A stretch of DNA of 64,000 nt from Sinorhizobium sp. A49 (GCF_002002725.1 NZ_MUNW01000084.1:1-64000), one strand, 5' to 3'. Counted from the stretch's first letter, positions 1-8,645 are shown. Notes: a model not told the origin generated them from the letters alone. Numbers and translations are program-made.

Positions 1-381
1 CGCACCACCATTGCCGGCAACCCCGGCACCGCTCTGGCTTCCCGCACCACCGGCCGCACCCGACCCGCCGCCGCCGCCACCATTTCCGGAATAAGTCGCA
101 TCGGCGCCAGGTGTGCCCTGCAGGTTACCGTCTAGGCCGCCACCGGCACCGCCCGGGCCGCCACCGTCCCCACCCTTTCCTGCAGCCGCAGCCAAGGGCG
201 CGAGCGCGACCATACCGAGGGCAAGACCCGATGCCGCGAACAGCCACAAAGCCGTGCTGCTCATCAGCAAGCGTTGGTTGCCGGTTGTGGAGCGCCCTCG
301 ATACGACGGTTGGCGACCCGTGCGTTCCTCGCCCTTAAGCCCAGTAGCCAAGCCCTTAGTCGTACAATTGATCTTTTTCAA
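1..381 (-). CDS. Partial glycine-rich exported protein, autotransporter-like N-terminus
   Basis: This reading frame is open from 381 down to the left edge, so only 127 codons are visible. I chose the TTG at 381 because GGAGG lies 8 bases upstream; an ATG at 264 lacks a ribosome site. The first 39 residues are basic and polar (starting MKKINCTTKG), followed by a hydrophobic stretch beginning MSSTALWLFAASGLALG and ending in an AAAAG cleavage-like region. After it the protein is almost only Gly, Ala, Ser, Asn and Asp. A long basic leader before a hydrophobic core resembles the extended signal peptides of large autotransporters and adhesins; Gly-rich passengers are common there. A Gly-rich secreted protein of another type is possible. 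The barrel or anchor domain lies outside the window. It reads in the same direction as the GAF-LytTR gene upstream. Confidence 0.72.
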   Translation of the reverse strand, partial: MKKINCTTKGLATGLKGEERTGRQPSYRGRSTTGNQRLLMSSTALWLFAASGLALGMVALAPLAAAAGKGGDGGGPGGAGGGLDGNLQGTPGADATYSGNGGGGGGSGAAGGAGSQSGAGVAGNGGA

Positions 382-523
382 AGGCTTGCCCTCCGCCCAC
401 AACTCAAAATATCCCAGGAAGCTGGCTTGCACGGCAACCCTGAAGCAGCAATGCCATATCGACGAAACAACCTACAGGTTCGACGAAGCAACAAAGCGAG
501 GAGGGTTGCGGCTGTGGAAAATC

Positions 524-1507
524 TCAGATCCCGAGCCGGCTGCGCAATTCCTGCCTGTAGGGCCGCGATACCGCCCAGGGCTGATCGAATCTGCGCAGGC
601 GCACTGTCCAGGCTTGCTTCGTCGGGCCTGCGTGACGATCCAACTCGGTCACATGCGATATGTTTATCACCGTGGTACGGTGGATGCGCAGGAAGCTCGA
701 TTTCGGCAGCAGGCCGATCCAGAACGAGAGCGGACGCAGATCGAGCACGGCTGCTTCGTCTCTCAACCAGATCTGCGTGTAGTCCTTCGCCGAACGCAGT
801 CCGACGATGGCAGCGAGTGGCACGCCGCGCGTGCGCCCTGGCATATGCAGATGCACGAGGGGTTCAGCACCGTTGAGCGCGTGTCCGGCAATCACGTCCC
901 GTCGGCCATCCACCGGCGCTCGCCCGTAGCGGGCGATTCCGATCAACTTTGCACAGCGGGCGAGTTGGTGGATCTCGTCCACCGGCCACCCGCGTTTCGT
1001 CCTGGTCGCATCGAAGCCGATGCAGGCACGCAGAACGCAGTTGTGAAAGATCGGGACGCAAAGGACGCTCTTGTCGTTCTGCCTGAGCATTTCCGCCTGC
1101 AGGGCGCGCGCAGGGCGCGGAAGATTGGCGACATCGTTGATCATCACCGCCTTGCCCGTGACCAGCCATTGATGCAGCCAACCGATCATCGTCACCGGCG
1201 TCTGCTGCAGATCACCCACATGCGACGAGACATCCTTGCGCGCCCACTCCTCGGTATTTCGGAAGTGAAGAAAATCGTCGTCGTATTCGAACATCCACGC
1301 CCTGTCGGCACCGGCAAGCTTGCCGGTTTCCTCCAAAATGGCCGCAATCGCGATGTTGGCGGGCGAACCGATGAGGTGGGCGGCGGCCATATAGGCCCAG
1401 TCGTGCGATGGCTGCCCCATCGTGGGGTGAAGACAGTCGGCAATCGAGATCAGTTCGTATGGCGGGGCAGTGTCGGAAAGGTCGGACGGGTGAAATTGCT
1501 CATTCAT
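524..1507 (-). CDS. GAF-LytTR transcriptional regulator
   Basis: A 327-residue protein with an N-terminal GAF-like sensory region (about residues 30-190, with the GAF-typical end 'KSVLCVPIFHN') and a C-terminal LytTR DNA-binding domain (about 225-327) showing the family pattern 'LPKSSFLRIHRTTVINISHV'. LytTR proteins bind direct repeats upstream of targets; GAF domains bind small ligands. There is no receiver domain, so it is probably a one-component regulator. The frame stays open to another start at 1606, but the first 33 residues there look non-homologous, so I prefer ATG 1507; neither start has a strong ribosome site. The Gly-rich exported protein gene begins 142 bases downstream on the same strand and is a plausible target; this is inference. 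Confidence 0.85.
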   Translation of the reverse strand: MNEQFHPSDLSDTAPPYELISIADCLHPTMGQPSHDWAYMAAAHLIGSPANIAIAAILEETGKLAGADRAWMFEYDDDFLHFRNTEEWARKDVSSHVGDLQQTPVTMIGWLHQWLVTGKAVMINDVANLPRPARALQAEMLRQNDKSVLCVPIFHNCVLRACIGFDATRTKRGWPVDEIHQLARCAKLIGIARYGRAPVDGRRDVIAGHALNGAEPLVHLHMPGRTRGVPLAAIVGLRSAKDYTQIWLRDEAAVLDLRPLSFWIGLLPKSSFLRIHRTTVINISHVTELDRHAGPTKQAWTVRLRRFDQPWAVSRPYRQELRSRLGI

Positions 1508-1607
1508 GACGATCAATATTGAAAAAGGAATAAGGGATAGGGAGGCGCTGTCACAATATGCAGCTGCCCTCCCGGGAAAATACGGGTCGCGAAAAAACGG
1601 CATCAAC

Positions 1608-2095
1608 GCCCTGTGAGCGCCCGGGGGCGGCGCTGAGAGCGATCATGGAATGAACAATGGTCCAAGCGCGCGTTCGATGGCCCCCTCCATCGTCATACAG
1701 CGGCGTTCCTCAACGCCAGCATCCACCCGCGTTGCCAGTAAAGGTTGCGAGCGCGAGAAATTCAAGACCTTTCACCGCAACCGCAGGCCCTTTTCTGGGT
1801 CGATCGGCCGCAGAACGATGCGGTATCGCTGCTCGATCCCTACCCCGAAGGACAAGACCGACCGACCTTCGCCAGCGTAGTATCCGATTGCGATTCCCAT
1901 ACTTGGCGGATGTCGCTACTGGGCACGATGGCGGGGTCGGCCGAGGCAGGTCGAAACATGACGGCGTGGCTAAAGTCGCTGGAGGAATGGACTTCAAGCC
2001 AAGGGTCGCAGTGCATATGATAGTGGGCAGGCCTCCGGGAGGATGGCCCAGACGTCGCCCAAGGGGGCTTTGTAATCCAATCCAGAGGAGTTGCC
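1608..2095. other. Intergenic stretch without a supported gene
   Basis: Nearly 490 bases between the divergent GAF-LytTR gene and the thioesterase gene. Several short frames are open but none has a ribosome site plus family resemblance. The best is a TTG-initiated 91-codon frame at 1745-2020 on the plus strand, with natural-looking composition but weak third-position GC bias. It could be a decayed gene. The divergent promoters must lie here. Confidence 0.4.
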
Positions 2096-2590
2096 GTGGA
2101 AGCCGGACACGATACCAGCGAGCTTGAAATGGTCGTTTTGATGACGCCCGACATGGCCAACTTCAGCGGCAAGGTCCATGGCGGCGCCCTCCTGAATCTC
2201 CTGGATCGCGTCGCGTTCTCCTGCGCCTCACGCTATTCGCAGGAATACGCAGTGACCTTGTCAGTGGACCAGGTCGTCTTTCGCCAGCCGATCCATGTCG
2301 GCGAGCTCGTGACCTTTCGCGCCTCGATCAATCATGCCGGGCGGACGTCGATGGAAGTCGGGATCCGCGTCGAAGCCGAAAACATCCGCACCGGCGAGCG
2401 TCGGCACACGAATTCCTGCTACTTCACCATGGTCGCCGTTGATGCCGAGGGACGTCCGACTGCAGTGCCGCCGTACAACCCCGCAACCGCCGTCCGAAAG
2501 CAGCGCCAGCGCGCGGCCGAGGTCAGGAGAAACTTGCGGCGCGAGTTCGAGGTCCGTTTTCAGGCCGCGGGCTCCGCCGGCGAAACCTGA
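2096..2590 (+). CDS. Acyl-CoA thioesterase, hotdog fold (YciA/BACH type)
   Basis: A 164-residue single hotdog-domain protein that would hydrolyse acyl-CoA to free acid and CoA in the cytoplasm. The diagnostic segment is 'FSGKVHGGALLNLLDRVAF' near residues 23-41, in which the Asp of 'LLD' is the catalytic acid of this family and the HGG turn begins the hot-dog helix. Length fits the YciA/acyl-CoA hydrolase class, with a basic C-terminal tail of about 40 residues. GTG 2096 is chosen because AGAGGAG precedes it by about 5 bases. It stands alone, with no operon partner, so the physiological acyl chain cannot be named. Confidence 0.85.
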   Translation: MEAGHDTSELEMVVLMTPDMANFSGKVHGGALLNLLDRVAFSCASRYSQEYAVTLSVDQVVFRQPIHVGELVTFRASINHAGRTSMEVGIRVEAENIRTGERRHTNSCYFTMVAVDAEGRPTAVPPYNPATAVRKQRQRAAEVRRNLRREFEVRFQAAGSAGET

Positions 2591-2973
2591 CCGTCGCAAT
2601 CACGGGGCGCGCCCATTCACGTCACCTTGCATCGAAACCGTGGTCACTTTTTGCAACAGGGCGGCGCCGAGACCACTCCTGTGTTTGGCCGGGGGGATTG
2701 ATGGTGTATGTTTCGCCGGCCGGTTTTGTCTGGCCAAGCGGAGAAGTTCGCCTCGTGCGCTGGCGCGGGACGGCGGTCGCCTGCGTCGTACGCCCGTGCC
2801 TATGTGCCTTGTACATGCCCCTGCGTTCTGAAAACCACTTTGACGCGCTCAATGCCACCGCGCCGCGTTACCCAACTGACGTCAATTTCGTGAACAAGCG
2901 AAGCCACCTATCAACGCCTGCAGCTACGGGAAACCAACACCGTCGTTGCAGGCCCGGGATATCGGAGATTCAA
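2591..2973 (+). other. Intergenic stretch without a supported gene
   Basis: About 380 bases between the thioesterase gene and a small protein gene. The frame of the downstream small gene stays open back to about 2698, but that extension has many Arg, Cys and Val codons, no ribosome site and no resemblance to a protein family. I see no convincing terminator with a T-run. Confidence 0.4.
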
Positions 2974-3177
2974 ATGTCCACATCCGAAACGGGAAAACAG
3001 TTTACAGAAGGCGTCGCGAGCGGCGAGGTCCGCTACGATCTGGAGGATTTCATTCGCGCCTCCGGCATTCCGCCCCATGAGGCCCACGAGATGTTTACGA
3101 AATACGGGCCATACAAGTCGGACCTCGACCCCTTGCTGAAGGCCCGGGCCGACCAGCATATGGATCTGATGAAATAG
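2974..3177 (+). CDS. Small conserved-looking hypothetical protein, 67 aa
   Basis: ATG 2974 is preceded by GGAG at a spacing of about 7 bases. The product is 67 residues, acidic and soluble, with no membrane segment or signal peptide. It contains 'YDLEDFIRASGIPPHEAH', which looks like a small helical domain, and ends in a helical 'DPLLKARADQHMDLMK'. Codon use matches the neighbours. I do not recognise a named family. The composition and the ribosome site argue that it is a real gene rather than noise; function unknown. Confidence 0.6.
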   Translation: MSTSETGKQFTEGVASGEVRYDLEDFIRASGIPPHEAHEMFTKYGPYKSDLDPLLKARADQHMDLMK

Positions 3178-3257
3178 GGCGCTTCACCTCCCCACCGGCC
3201 GTGGCGGATAACCGAGCGTGGTGATTGCCTCGCTCACCCCAGATCCCCGTCCGGTCG

Positions 3258-3920
3258 TCAATCCGCGGAGTAACGCTCCTCTAGCCAGGGATCGCCGCGC
3301 ATGTGATAGCCGTTGCGCTCCCAGAAGCCGGCCTCGTCGCCGGCTCTAAAATCGATGCGCGTCAACCACTTCGCGCTCTTCCAGAAATAGAGATGCGGCA
3401 CGACGAGCCGCATCGGCCCGCCATGGGTGCGACTGATCGGTTGCCCCTCCCAATCCGTGGCGAGGATCGCATGCTCCGAGGCAAAATCGGCGAGTGGAAG
3501 ATTGGTCGTATAGCCGTCGTAACTCGTCAACATCACATGGGTTGCTTCCGGTTTCGGCATGACCAGATCGAGCAGGTCGTGCGTCAGCACACCTTGCCAG
3601 CGGTTGTCATAGCGCGACCAGGTGGTGACGCAGTGAATGTCGGAGAGGCTGTCACTCTGCGGCAAGGCCTTGAACGCTGTCCAATTCAGCGACAGGCGCT
3701 GTTCGACGAGGCCGGTGACATCAAGCCGCCAGCGCTCCACGCCGATCGCAGGCTGCTGCCCGAGATCCAGCACCGGCCAATCTCTAACGAGATGCTGGCC
3801 CGGCGGCAACCGTTCGTCCTCGGGCCGGGTTGCGCGCCCGGTGAGGAACTTCCCCGCAGCCGCCCAGCGCCGTTTCGTCGTGGTCAGCTTGGTTTCCGTT
3901 GAGCGCTCGTCTTCGGTCAT
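3258..3920 (-). CDS. Molybdopterin-dependent oxidoreductase, sulfite oxidase-like
   Basis: A 220-residue protein consisting only of the oxidoreductase molybdopterin-binding domain. The molybdenum-ligating cysteine is visible at about residue 97 in 'DIHCVTTWSRYDNRW', the signature of the YuiH/sulfite-oxidase-like group, followed by the conserved 'HGGPMRLVVPHLYFWKSAKW'. There is no Tat signal and no haem or dimerisation domain, so it differs from YedY (MsrP) and from true sulfite oxidases and is probably cytoplasmic. The natural substrate of this group is not known. The C-terminal 'RGDPWLEERYS' is typical. No cofactor or partner gene is adjacent. Confidence 0.85.
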   Translation of the reverse strand: MTEDERSTETKLTTTKRRWAAAGKFLTGRATRPEDERLPPGQHLVRDWPVLDLGQQPAIGVERWRLDVTGLVEQRLSLNWTAFKALPQSDSLSDIHCVTTWSRYDNRWQGVLTHDLLDLVMPKPEATHVMLTSYDGYTTNLPLADFASEHAILATDWEGQPISRTHGGPMRLVVPHLYFWKSAKWLTRIDFRAGDEAGFWERNGYHMRGDPWLEERYSAD

Positions 3921-3994
3921 GGCGTCCTACTCCGGTCTGCGTGGATTAGAAGACCCGTCACGGTTTCCGTCAAGCATCGGCGCAGACATCGCTG

Positions 3995-4750
3995 CTAGCG
4001 CAGCACAATCCGCAGTGCTGCCTGCGTCTCTTTCAGAAGCGGCAAATAGCGCTCGACCATTTCGGCAGCCGGCACATGGGCGGCCGGCGCCCCGATATTG
4101 ACTGCAGCGACGATCTGGTTGCGATCGTTTAGAAGCGGAACGGCGATGGAGCAAAGGCCGATTTCAAGTTCCTGGTCGATGATCGCATAGCCTTGATTGC
4201 GCACACGGCCGATCTCGGCCATCAGTTCTTCCGGGTCGGTTCTGGTATGTGGCGTGTTGCCCTTGAGGTCGGAGCGGGCGAGCACGTCCCTTGCCTGCGC
4301 TTCCGGCAAGGCGGCGAGCCACACGCGCCCCATGGAGGCGCAATAGGCGGGCAGGCGCGAGCCCGGTATCAGGCTGATCGACATCACCCGTTTCTGTGAG
4401 GCGCGAGCGATATAGACGATCTCCGTTCCGTCGAGCACCGAGGCGGAGGCGCTCTGCCCGGCTCGCTCGGAAAGCTGGTCGAGGTAGGGCTGGACGATCG
4501 CCGGCAAGGGCGTCGCTGAGAGATAGGCATGCCCGAGCCGCAGCACCTTCGGCGTCAGCGAAAAGAACTTTCCGTCATAGTCGGCGTAGCCGAGCTCCGA
4601 GAGCGTCAGCAGCGAGCGGCGGACAGTCGCCCGGTCGAGGCCGGTGATCTTGGCAGCCTCTGTGATCGTCAGCTTCTGTTGCGTCTCGCCAAAGGCCTCA
4701 ATGACCGTCAGGCCCCGGGCAAAACCACTGACGAAGTCGGTCTCTCTCAT
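3995..4750 (-). CDS. pcaR: IclR-family regulator of the beta-ketoadipate pathway, PcaR
   Basis: A 251-residue IclR protein: winged helix-turn-helix at about residues 10-70 ('LTITEAAKITGLDRATVRRS') and an effector-binding IclR domain containing 'CASMGRVWLAAL' and 'GLCSIAVPLLN'. PcaR/PcaU-type regulators respond to beta-ketoadipate or its CoA ester and usually activate pca genes. The gene is divergent from pcaIJF with a 246-base gap holding two inverted repeats that are good operator candidates. The assignment as PcaR rests on this context and on overall similarity to pca-type IclR proteins; another IclR specificity is less likely. Confidence 0.88.
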   Translation of the reverse strand: MRETDFVSGFARGLTVIEAFGETQQKLTITEAAKITGLDRATVRRSLLTLSELGYADYDGKFFSLTPKVLRLGHAYLSATPLPAIVQPYLDQLSERAGQSASASVLDGTEIVYIARASQKRVMSISLIPGSRLPAYCASMGRVWLAALPEAQARDVLARSDLKGNTPHTRTDPEELMAEIGRVRNQGYAIIDQELEIGLCSIAVPLLNDRNQIVAAVNIGAPAAHVPAAEMVERYLPLLKETQAALRIVLR

Positions 4751-4779
4751 CGGTCGTTCCCAATATTAACCGTCACTAT

Positions 4780-4827
4780 TTTGTGCGATATGCGAACAAA
4801 TGTCAAATAACGCACAAATTATTTGAC
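4780..4827. promoter_or_regulatory. Candidate PcaR operators between pcaR and pcaI
   Basis: Two inverted repeats lie side by side. The first is TTTGT-11 bases-ACAAA at 4780-4800. The second is GTCAAATAA-8 bases-TTATTTGAC at 4802-4827, with 9-base perfect arms. Both are AT-rich islands in GC-rich DNA, 30-80 bases from the pcaR start and 170-220 bases from the pcaI start. Binding by PcaR is inferred from position. Confidence 0.55.
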
Positions 4828-4996
4828 GCTGCTCGTTTTTGAGAGCCTATTTCGAGCCAAGACAGGCAGGGGGACGCTCCTATCTGCGAACGCCGCGCCA
4901 AAATTGCCGGCGCAGAGAGACACCAGCAGTTCACCACCCGCCTGCAACCATGCGTCCGCCGATAGGCGGCAACGCTCAGATCAGAAGAGAGGAAAC

Positions 4997-5857
4997 ATGG
5001 CGAAGATCGTTTCGCTCGCCGAGGCCGTCGGCGACAATGTCAGGGATGGCGACACCGTCGCCATGGAGGGCTTTACCCATCTGATCCCCTATGCTGCCGG
5101 GCATGAAGTGATCCGCCAGGGCCGCAAGGACCTGTTCCTCGTGCGCATGACGCCCGATATCCTTTACGATCAACTGATCGGTGTCGGCGCTGCCCGCGGC
5201 ATGAAGTTTTCCTGGGGCGGCAATCCGGGCGTCGGCTCCCTGCACCGCTTCCGTGATGCGGTGGAGAATCAGTGGCCGCGGCCGCTCGAAATCGAAGAGC
5301 ATTCCCACGCGGCCATGGCCAATGCCTATGAGGCGGGGGCCGCCAACCTGCCGTTTGCGATGCTGCGCGGCTATATCGGCGCCGATCTGCCGAAGGTGAA
5401 CCCGAACATTAAGTCTGTCGCCTGTCCGTTCACGTCGGAGGTGCTCGCCGCAGTTCCGGCGATCCGGCCCGATGTCACGATCATCCATGCTCAGCGCGCC
5501 GACCGGAAGGGCAACGTGCTCATCGAAGGCATCGTCGGCGTGCAGAAGGAGGCGGTGCTTGCCGCCAGACGGTCGATCGTCACTGTCGAGGAAATCGTCG
5601 ACGAGCTTGCGCCGCCGTCTCCCAACTCTGTCGTGCTTCCCACCTGGGCAATAACAGCCGTCAGCCATGTACCGGGCGGCGCCTTCCCTTCCTACGCCCA
5701 CGGCTACTACCCACGCTCGAACGCCTTCTACATCGGCTGGGACGACATCGCCCGCGACCGCGAGAGTTTTACCGCCTGGATCAAGGAGAACGTGCTCGAC
5801 GCGGGGCCTGAAGACTTTGCAAGACACGCCGGCAAAAACCCGGCGAAGGCCGCTTGA
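4997..5857 (+). CDS. pcaI: 3-oxoadipate CoA-transferase, subunit A
   Basis: A 286-residue class I CoA-transferase alpha subunit, which with PcaJ moves CoA from succinyl-CoA to 3-oxoadipate in the penultimate step of protocatechuate/catechol degradation. The N-terminal 'VRDGDTVAMEGFTHLIPYAAGHE' is the glycine-rich CoA-binding start of the family and 'IHAQRADRKGNVLIEG' is the conserved core. ATG 4997 follows AGAGAGGAAAC; the frame is open further upstream but has no ribosome site there. pcaJ starts about 10 bases after its stop and pcaF overlaps pcaJ, so the three are one transcription unit, presumably controlled by the divergent PcaR. Confidence 0.93.
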   Translation: MAKIVSLAEAVGDNVRDGDTVAMEGFTHLIPYAAGHEVIRQGRKDLFLVRMTPDILYDQLIGVGAARGMKFSWGGNPGVGSLHRFRDAVENQWPRPLEIEEHSHAAMANAYEAGAANLPFAMLRGYIGADLPKVNPNIKSVACPFTSEVLAAVPAIRPDVTIIHAQRADRKGNVLIEGIVGVQKEAVLAARRSIVTVEEIVDELAPPSPNSVVLPTWAITAVSHVPGGAFPSYAHGYYPRSNAFYIGWDDIARDRESFTAWIKENVLDAGPEDFARHAGKNPAKAA

Positions 5858-5867
5858 GGAGGCGATG

Positions 5868-6650
5868 ATGACGGATATCACCCCCACCGAAATGATGACC
5901 ATCGCCGCATCGCGCGCGCTTTCCAACGACGACGTCTGCTTCGTCGGCATCGGCGCGCCCTCGGCCGCCTGCAACGTGGCGCGATTGACCCATGCCCCCG
6001 ACATCACCCTGATCTACGAAAGCGGAACCGTCGGCACCAAGCCGGACGTGCTGCCGCTGTCGATCGGCGACGGCGAGCTTTGCGATACCGCGCTCTTCAC
6101 CGTCTCCGTGCCGGAGATGTTTCGCTACTGGCTGCAGGGCGGCCGCATCACCACCGGGTTCCTCGGCGGCGCGCAGATCGACAAGTTCGCCAACCTCAAC
6201 ACCACGGTCGTCGGCCCCTACGACCATCCGAAGGTCCGCCTGCCCGGCGGCGGCGGCGCGCCTGAGATCGCGTCGAATTGCGGCCGCATCTTTATCACCA
6301 TGGCACTCTCTAAACGTGGCTTCGTCGAAAAGCTGCCGTTCATCACCTCGATGGGCCATGGCGAAGGCGGCGATCATCGCGAACGGCTCGGCATGAAGAC
6401 CAAGGGACCGACCCGCGTTATCACCGACCTCTGCATCCTGGAACCCGATCCGGTGAGCAAGGAACTGACGGTCGTGTCGATCCATGACGGCGTGACGCGC
6501 GAGCAAATCGTCGACAATTGCGGCTGGCCGATCAAGTTTGCAGACCAAGTCATCGAGACTCCAGTACCGACCGAGATCGAGCTGGCAACGCTTCGCGACA
6601 TCAATGCGCGCACCAGGAAGGCCCACCAGGGCAACAGGGAGGCCGCATGA
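5868..6650 (+). CDS. pcaJ: 3-oxoadipate CoA-transferase, subunit B
   Basis: A 260-residue class I CoA-transferase beta subunit, partner of PcaI. The catalytic glutamate that forms the glutamyl-CoA thioester is in 'LIYESGTVG' at about residue 51. The family segments 'GFLGGAQIDKFANLNTTVVG' and 'RLPGGGGAPEIA' are intact. Two tandem ATG codons (5865 and 5868) follow GAGGAGGCG; the second has the better spacing. The stop overlaps the pcaF start, so translation of the two is probably coupled. Confidence 0.93.
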   Translation: MTDITPTEMMTIAASRALSNDDVCFVGIGAPSAACNVARLTHAPDITLIYESGTVGTKPDVLPLSIGDGELCDTALFTVSVPEMFRYWLQGGRITTGFLGGAQIDKFANLNTTVVGPYDHPKVRLPGGGGAPEIASNCGRIFITMALSKRGFVEKLPFITSMGHGEGGDHRERLGMKTKGPTRVITDLCILEPDPVSKELTVVSIHDGVTREQIVDNCGWPIKFADQVIETPVPTEIELATLRDINARTRKAHQGNREAA

Positions 6651-7855
6651 TGGCTGAAGCCTATATCTGCGATTACATTCGCACGCCGATCGGTCGCTTC
6701 GGCGGCGCGCTGTCATCGGTGAGAGCAGACGACCTCGGCGCGATCCCGCTGAAGGCGCTGATGGAGCGCAACCCATCCCTCGACTGGGAAGCAATCGATG
6801 ACGTCATCTTCGGTTGCGCCAACCAGGCCGGTGAAGACAACCGCAACGTCGCGCGCATGTCGCTGCTTCTGGCAGGGCTGCCGGCAAGCGTGACGGGCAC
6901 CACCATCAACCGCCTCTGCGGCTCGGGCATGGATGCCGTCATCGCGGCGGCGCGTGCCATCAAAGCTGGCGAAGCCGAGTTGATGATATCAGGCGGCGTC
7001 GAGAGCATGTCGCGCGCGCCTTTCGTCATGCCGAAGGCGGAGAGCGCCTTCTCGCGCGCAGCCGAAATCTATGACACGACCATCGGCTGGCGCTTCGTCA
7101 ATCCGCTGATGAAAAAGCAATATGGCGTCGATTCCATGCCGGAGACCGGCGAAAACGTCGCCGAAGACTTCCATGTGAGCCGGGAAGACCAGGACGCCTT
7201 TGCGCTGCGCAGCCAGGGGAAGGCAGCGGCCGCTCAGAGCAACGGACGCCTGGCAAAGGAGATCGTCGCCGTCACCATTCCACAGCGCAAGGGCGAGCCG
7301 ACTATCGTCGAAAGAGACGAACATCCCCGTGCCACGACGATGGAGGCTCTTGCCAAGCTCGGCACGCCCTTCAAGAAGGAAGGCGGCACGGTTACCGCGG
7401 GCAATGCCTCCGGCGTCAACGATGGCGCCGCGGCACTGATCATTGCCTCCGAGGCGGCCGTCAAACGATACGGTCTTACGCCGATTGCCCGTATCCTCGG
7501 CGGGGCCACCGCCGGTGTCGCGCCGCGTATCATGGGCTTCGGTCCGGCACCTGCCTCGAAGAAATTGATGGAGCGTCTCGGGCTTAAGCAGGCGCAGTTC
7601 GATGTCATCGAACTCAACGAAGCCTTTGCTTCGCAGGCGCTGGCGACGCTGCGCGATCTCGGCATTGCCGACGACGACCATCGCGTCAACCGCAACGGCG
7701 GCGCCATTGCCCTTGGTCACCCGCTCGGCATGTCCGGTGCCCGCATCACCGGGACGGCGGCGCTGGAGCTGGCAGAGACCGGTGGACGCTATAGCCTCTC
7801 GACGATGTGCATCGGTGTCGGCCAGGGCATCGCGGTGGCGCTCGAGCGCGTCTGA
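6650..7855 (+). CDS. pcaF: 3-oxoadipyl-CoA thiolase
   Basis: A 401-residue thiolase II that cleaves 3-oxoadipyl-CoA to succinyl-CoA and acetyl-CoA, the last step of the beta-ketoadipate pathway. Catalytic residues are visible: nucleophilic Cys90 in 'INRLCGSGMDAV', His357 in 'ALGHPLGMSGAR', and Cys387 in 'CIGVGQG'. Tandem ATG codons at 6647 and 6650 follow GGGAGG; the second gives better spacing and the usual PcaF length. It overlaps the pcaJ stop by one base, and a strong terminator follows its end, closing the operon. Confidence 0.94.
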   Translation: MAEAYICDYIRTPIGRFGGALSSVRADDLGAIPLKALMERNPSLDWEAIDDVIFGCANQAGEDNRNVARMSLLLAGLPASVTGTTINRLCGSGMDAVIAAARAIKAGEAELMISGGVESMSRAPFVMPKAESAFSRAAEIYDTTIGWRFVNPLMKKQYGVDSMPETGENVAEDFHVSREDQDAFALRSQGKAAAAQSNGRLAKEIVAVTIPQRKGEPTIVERDEHPRATTMEALAKLGTPFKKEGGTVTAGNASGVNDGAAALIIASEAAVKRYGLTPIARILGGATAGVAPRIMGFGPAPASKKLMERLGLKQAQFDVIELNEAFASQALATLRDLGIADDDHRVNRNGGAIALGHPLGMSGARITGTAALELAETGGRYSLSTMCIGVGQGIAVALERV

Positions 7856-7921
7856 AGCCTGTCGCGCAAAAGTGCGCAGCAGTTTCTGCGATTACGATAT
7901 GCGCAGAAGCAAGAGCACATA

Positions 7922-7952
7922 GGGAGCCGTCCACCGACGGCTCCCCCTTTTT
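7922..7952 (+). terminator. Rho-independent terminator of pcaIJF
   Basis: Perfect 10-base stem GGGAGCCGTC / GACGGCTCCC with a CACC loop, followed by CCTTTTT. It lies 66 bases after the pcaF stop and just before the end of the convergent DUF2165 gene. Confidence 0.9.
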
Positions 7953-7955
7953 GAT

Positions 7956-8453
7956 TCACACGGTCTCTTCGTCGCGCTGCGCCACGAAGATCAGAACCAG
8001 CAAGATCGTGAGGAAGAAGCGGAAGGCATCGGGAACGCCGTTCCACTGCTTCGACATCCACATGCCGAACCATTCGCCGCCGACCGACATGAATCCAACC
8101 TGCCAGACGAGAAAGCCGAGCGTCAGGCCGGCGATCGCCACGGTCTTTGCCTGGTTGAACTCGCGCGCACCACCGTTGAGCTTCGTCGACAGCCTGTAGG
8201 CGCCGAGCCAGCAAAGCAGAGCCGTCAGCGTCTCGGCCGCAATGATCGCGACATAGAACAGGTTGTGCAGCGCCGGACTGGTGATCGCACGATACTTGAT
8301 CGCCGCATCGGGAAAGATCGTATCCATCATCATCACATGCTGAACGAAGGCGAAATTCGTTGCGTAGTCGGTGATGTTGCCGAAGGCGACAAGCGTTGAG
8401 AACAAAGCGATGGCAGCAACGGCTGCGGTTTTGGCAATTCGAATGATTTTCAT
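7956..8453 (-). CDS. DUF2165 family small integral membrane protein
   Basis: A 165-residue protein with about four hydrophobic helices (residues roughly 8-28, 65-85, 105-125 and 140-158). Segments such as 'GNITDYATNFAFVQHVMMMD' and 'WFGMWMSKQWNGV' match the DUF2165 family, whose function is unknown. ATG 8453 has AGGAGT about 8 bases upstream; the frame is open to 8678 but the upstream part is Arg/Cys-rich and not family-like. It is transcribed alone, convergent with pcaF and divergent from the ArsR gene. Confidence 0.85.
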   Translation of the reverse strand: MKIIRIAKTAAVAAIALFSTLVAFGNITDYATNFAFVQHVMMMDTIFPDAAIKYRAITSPALHNLFYVAIIAAETLTALLCWLGAYRLSTKLNGGAREFNQAKTVAIAGLTLGFLVWQVGFMSVGGEWFGMWMSKQWNGVPDAFRFFLTILLVLIFVAQRDEETV

Positions 8454-8645
8454 GTCTGGTACTCCTGTCCGCTGCCGGCACACCCGAAATCCGGGACGAA
8501 TCCTACCGGCATCAGTCCAGCCATAGCCCGCGGCAGCGGAGAACGGGGCTTCGACACGCCTCTTCCACAACTTGCAGGATGATGCATATGCACTCCGGCG
8601 GCAACCAACGCCGAGCAGGCGGCGATCCTGCCGCTGGCCGGCGGA

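Noticed and set aside
113-1522. Long plus-strand frame opposite the GAF-LytTR gene
   Set aside because: It is antisense to a gene with clear GAF and LytTR motifs; the composition (Arg, His, Gly, Asp rich) is the usual high-GC antisense pattern.
1745-2020. 91-codon plus-strand frame with natural-looking composition
   Set aside because: TTG start without a ribosome site, weak codon bias and no family recognised; could be a decayed gene but not supportable.
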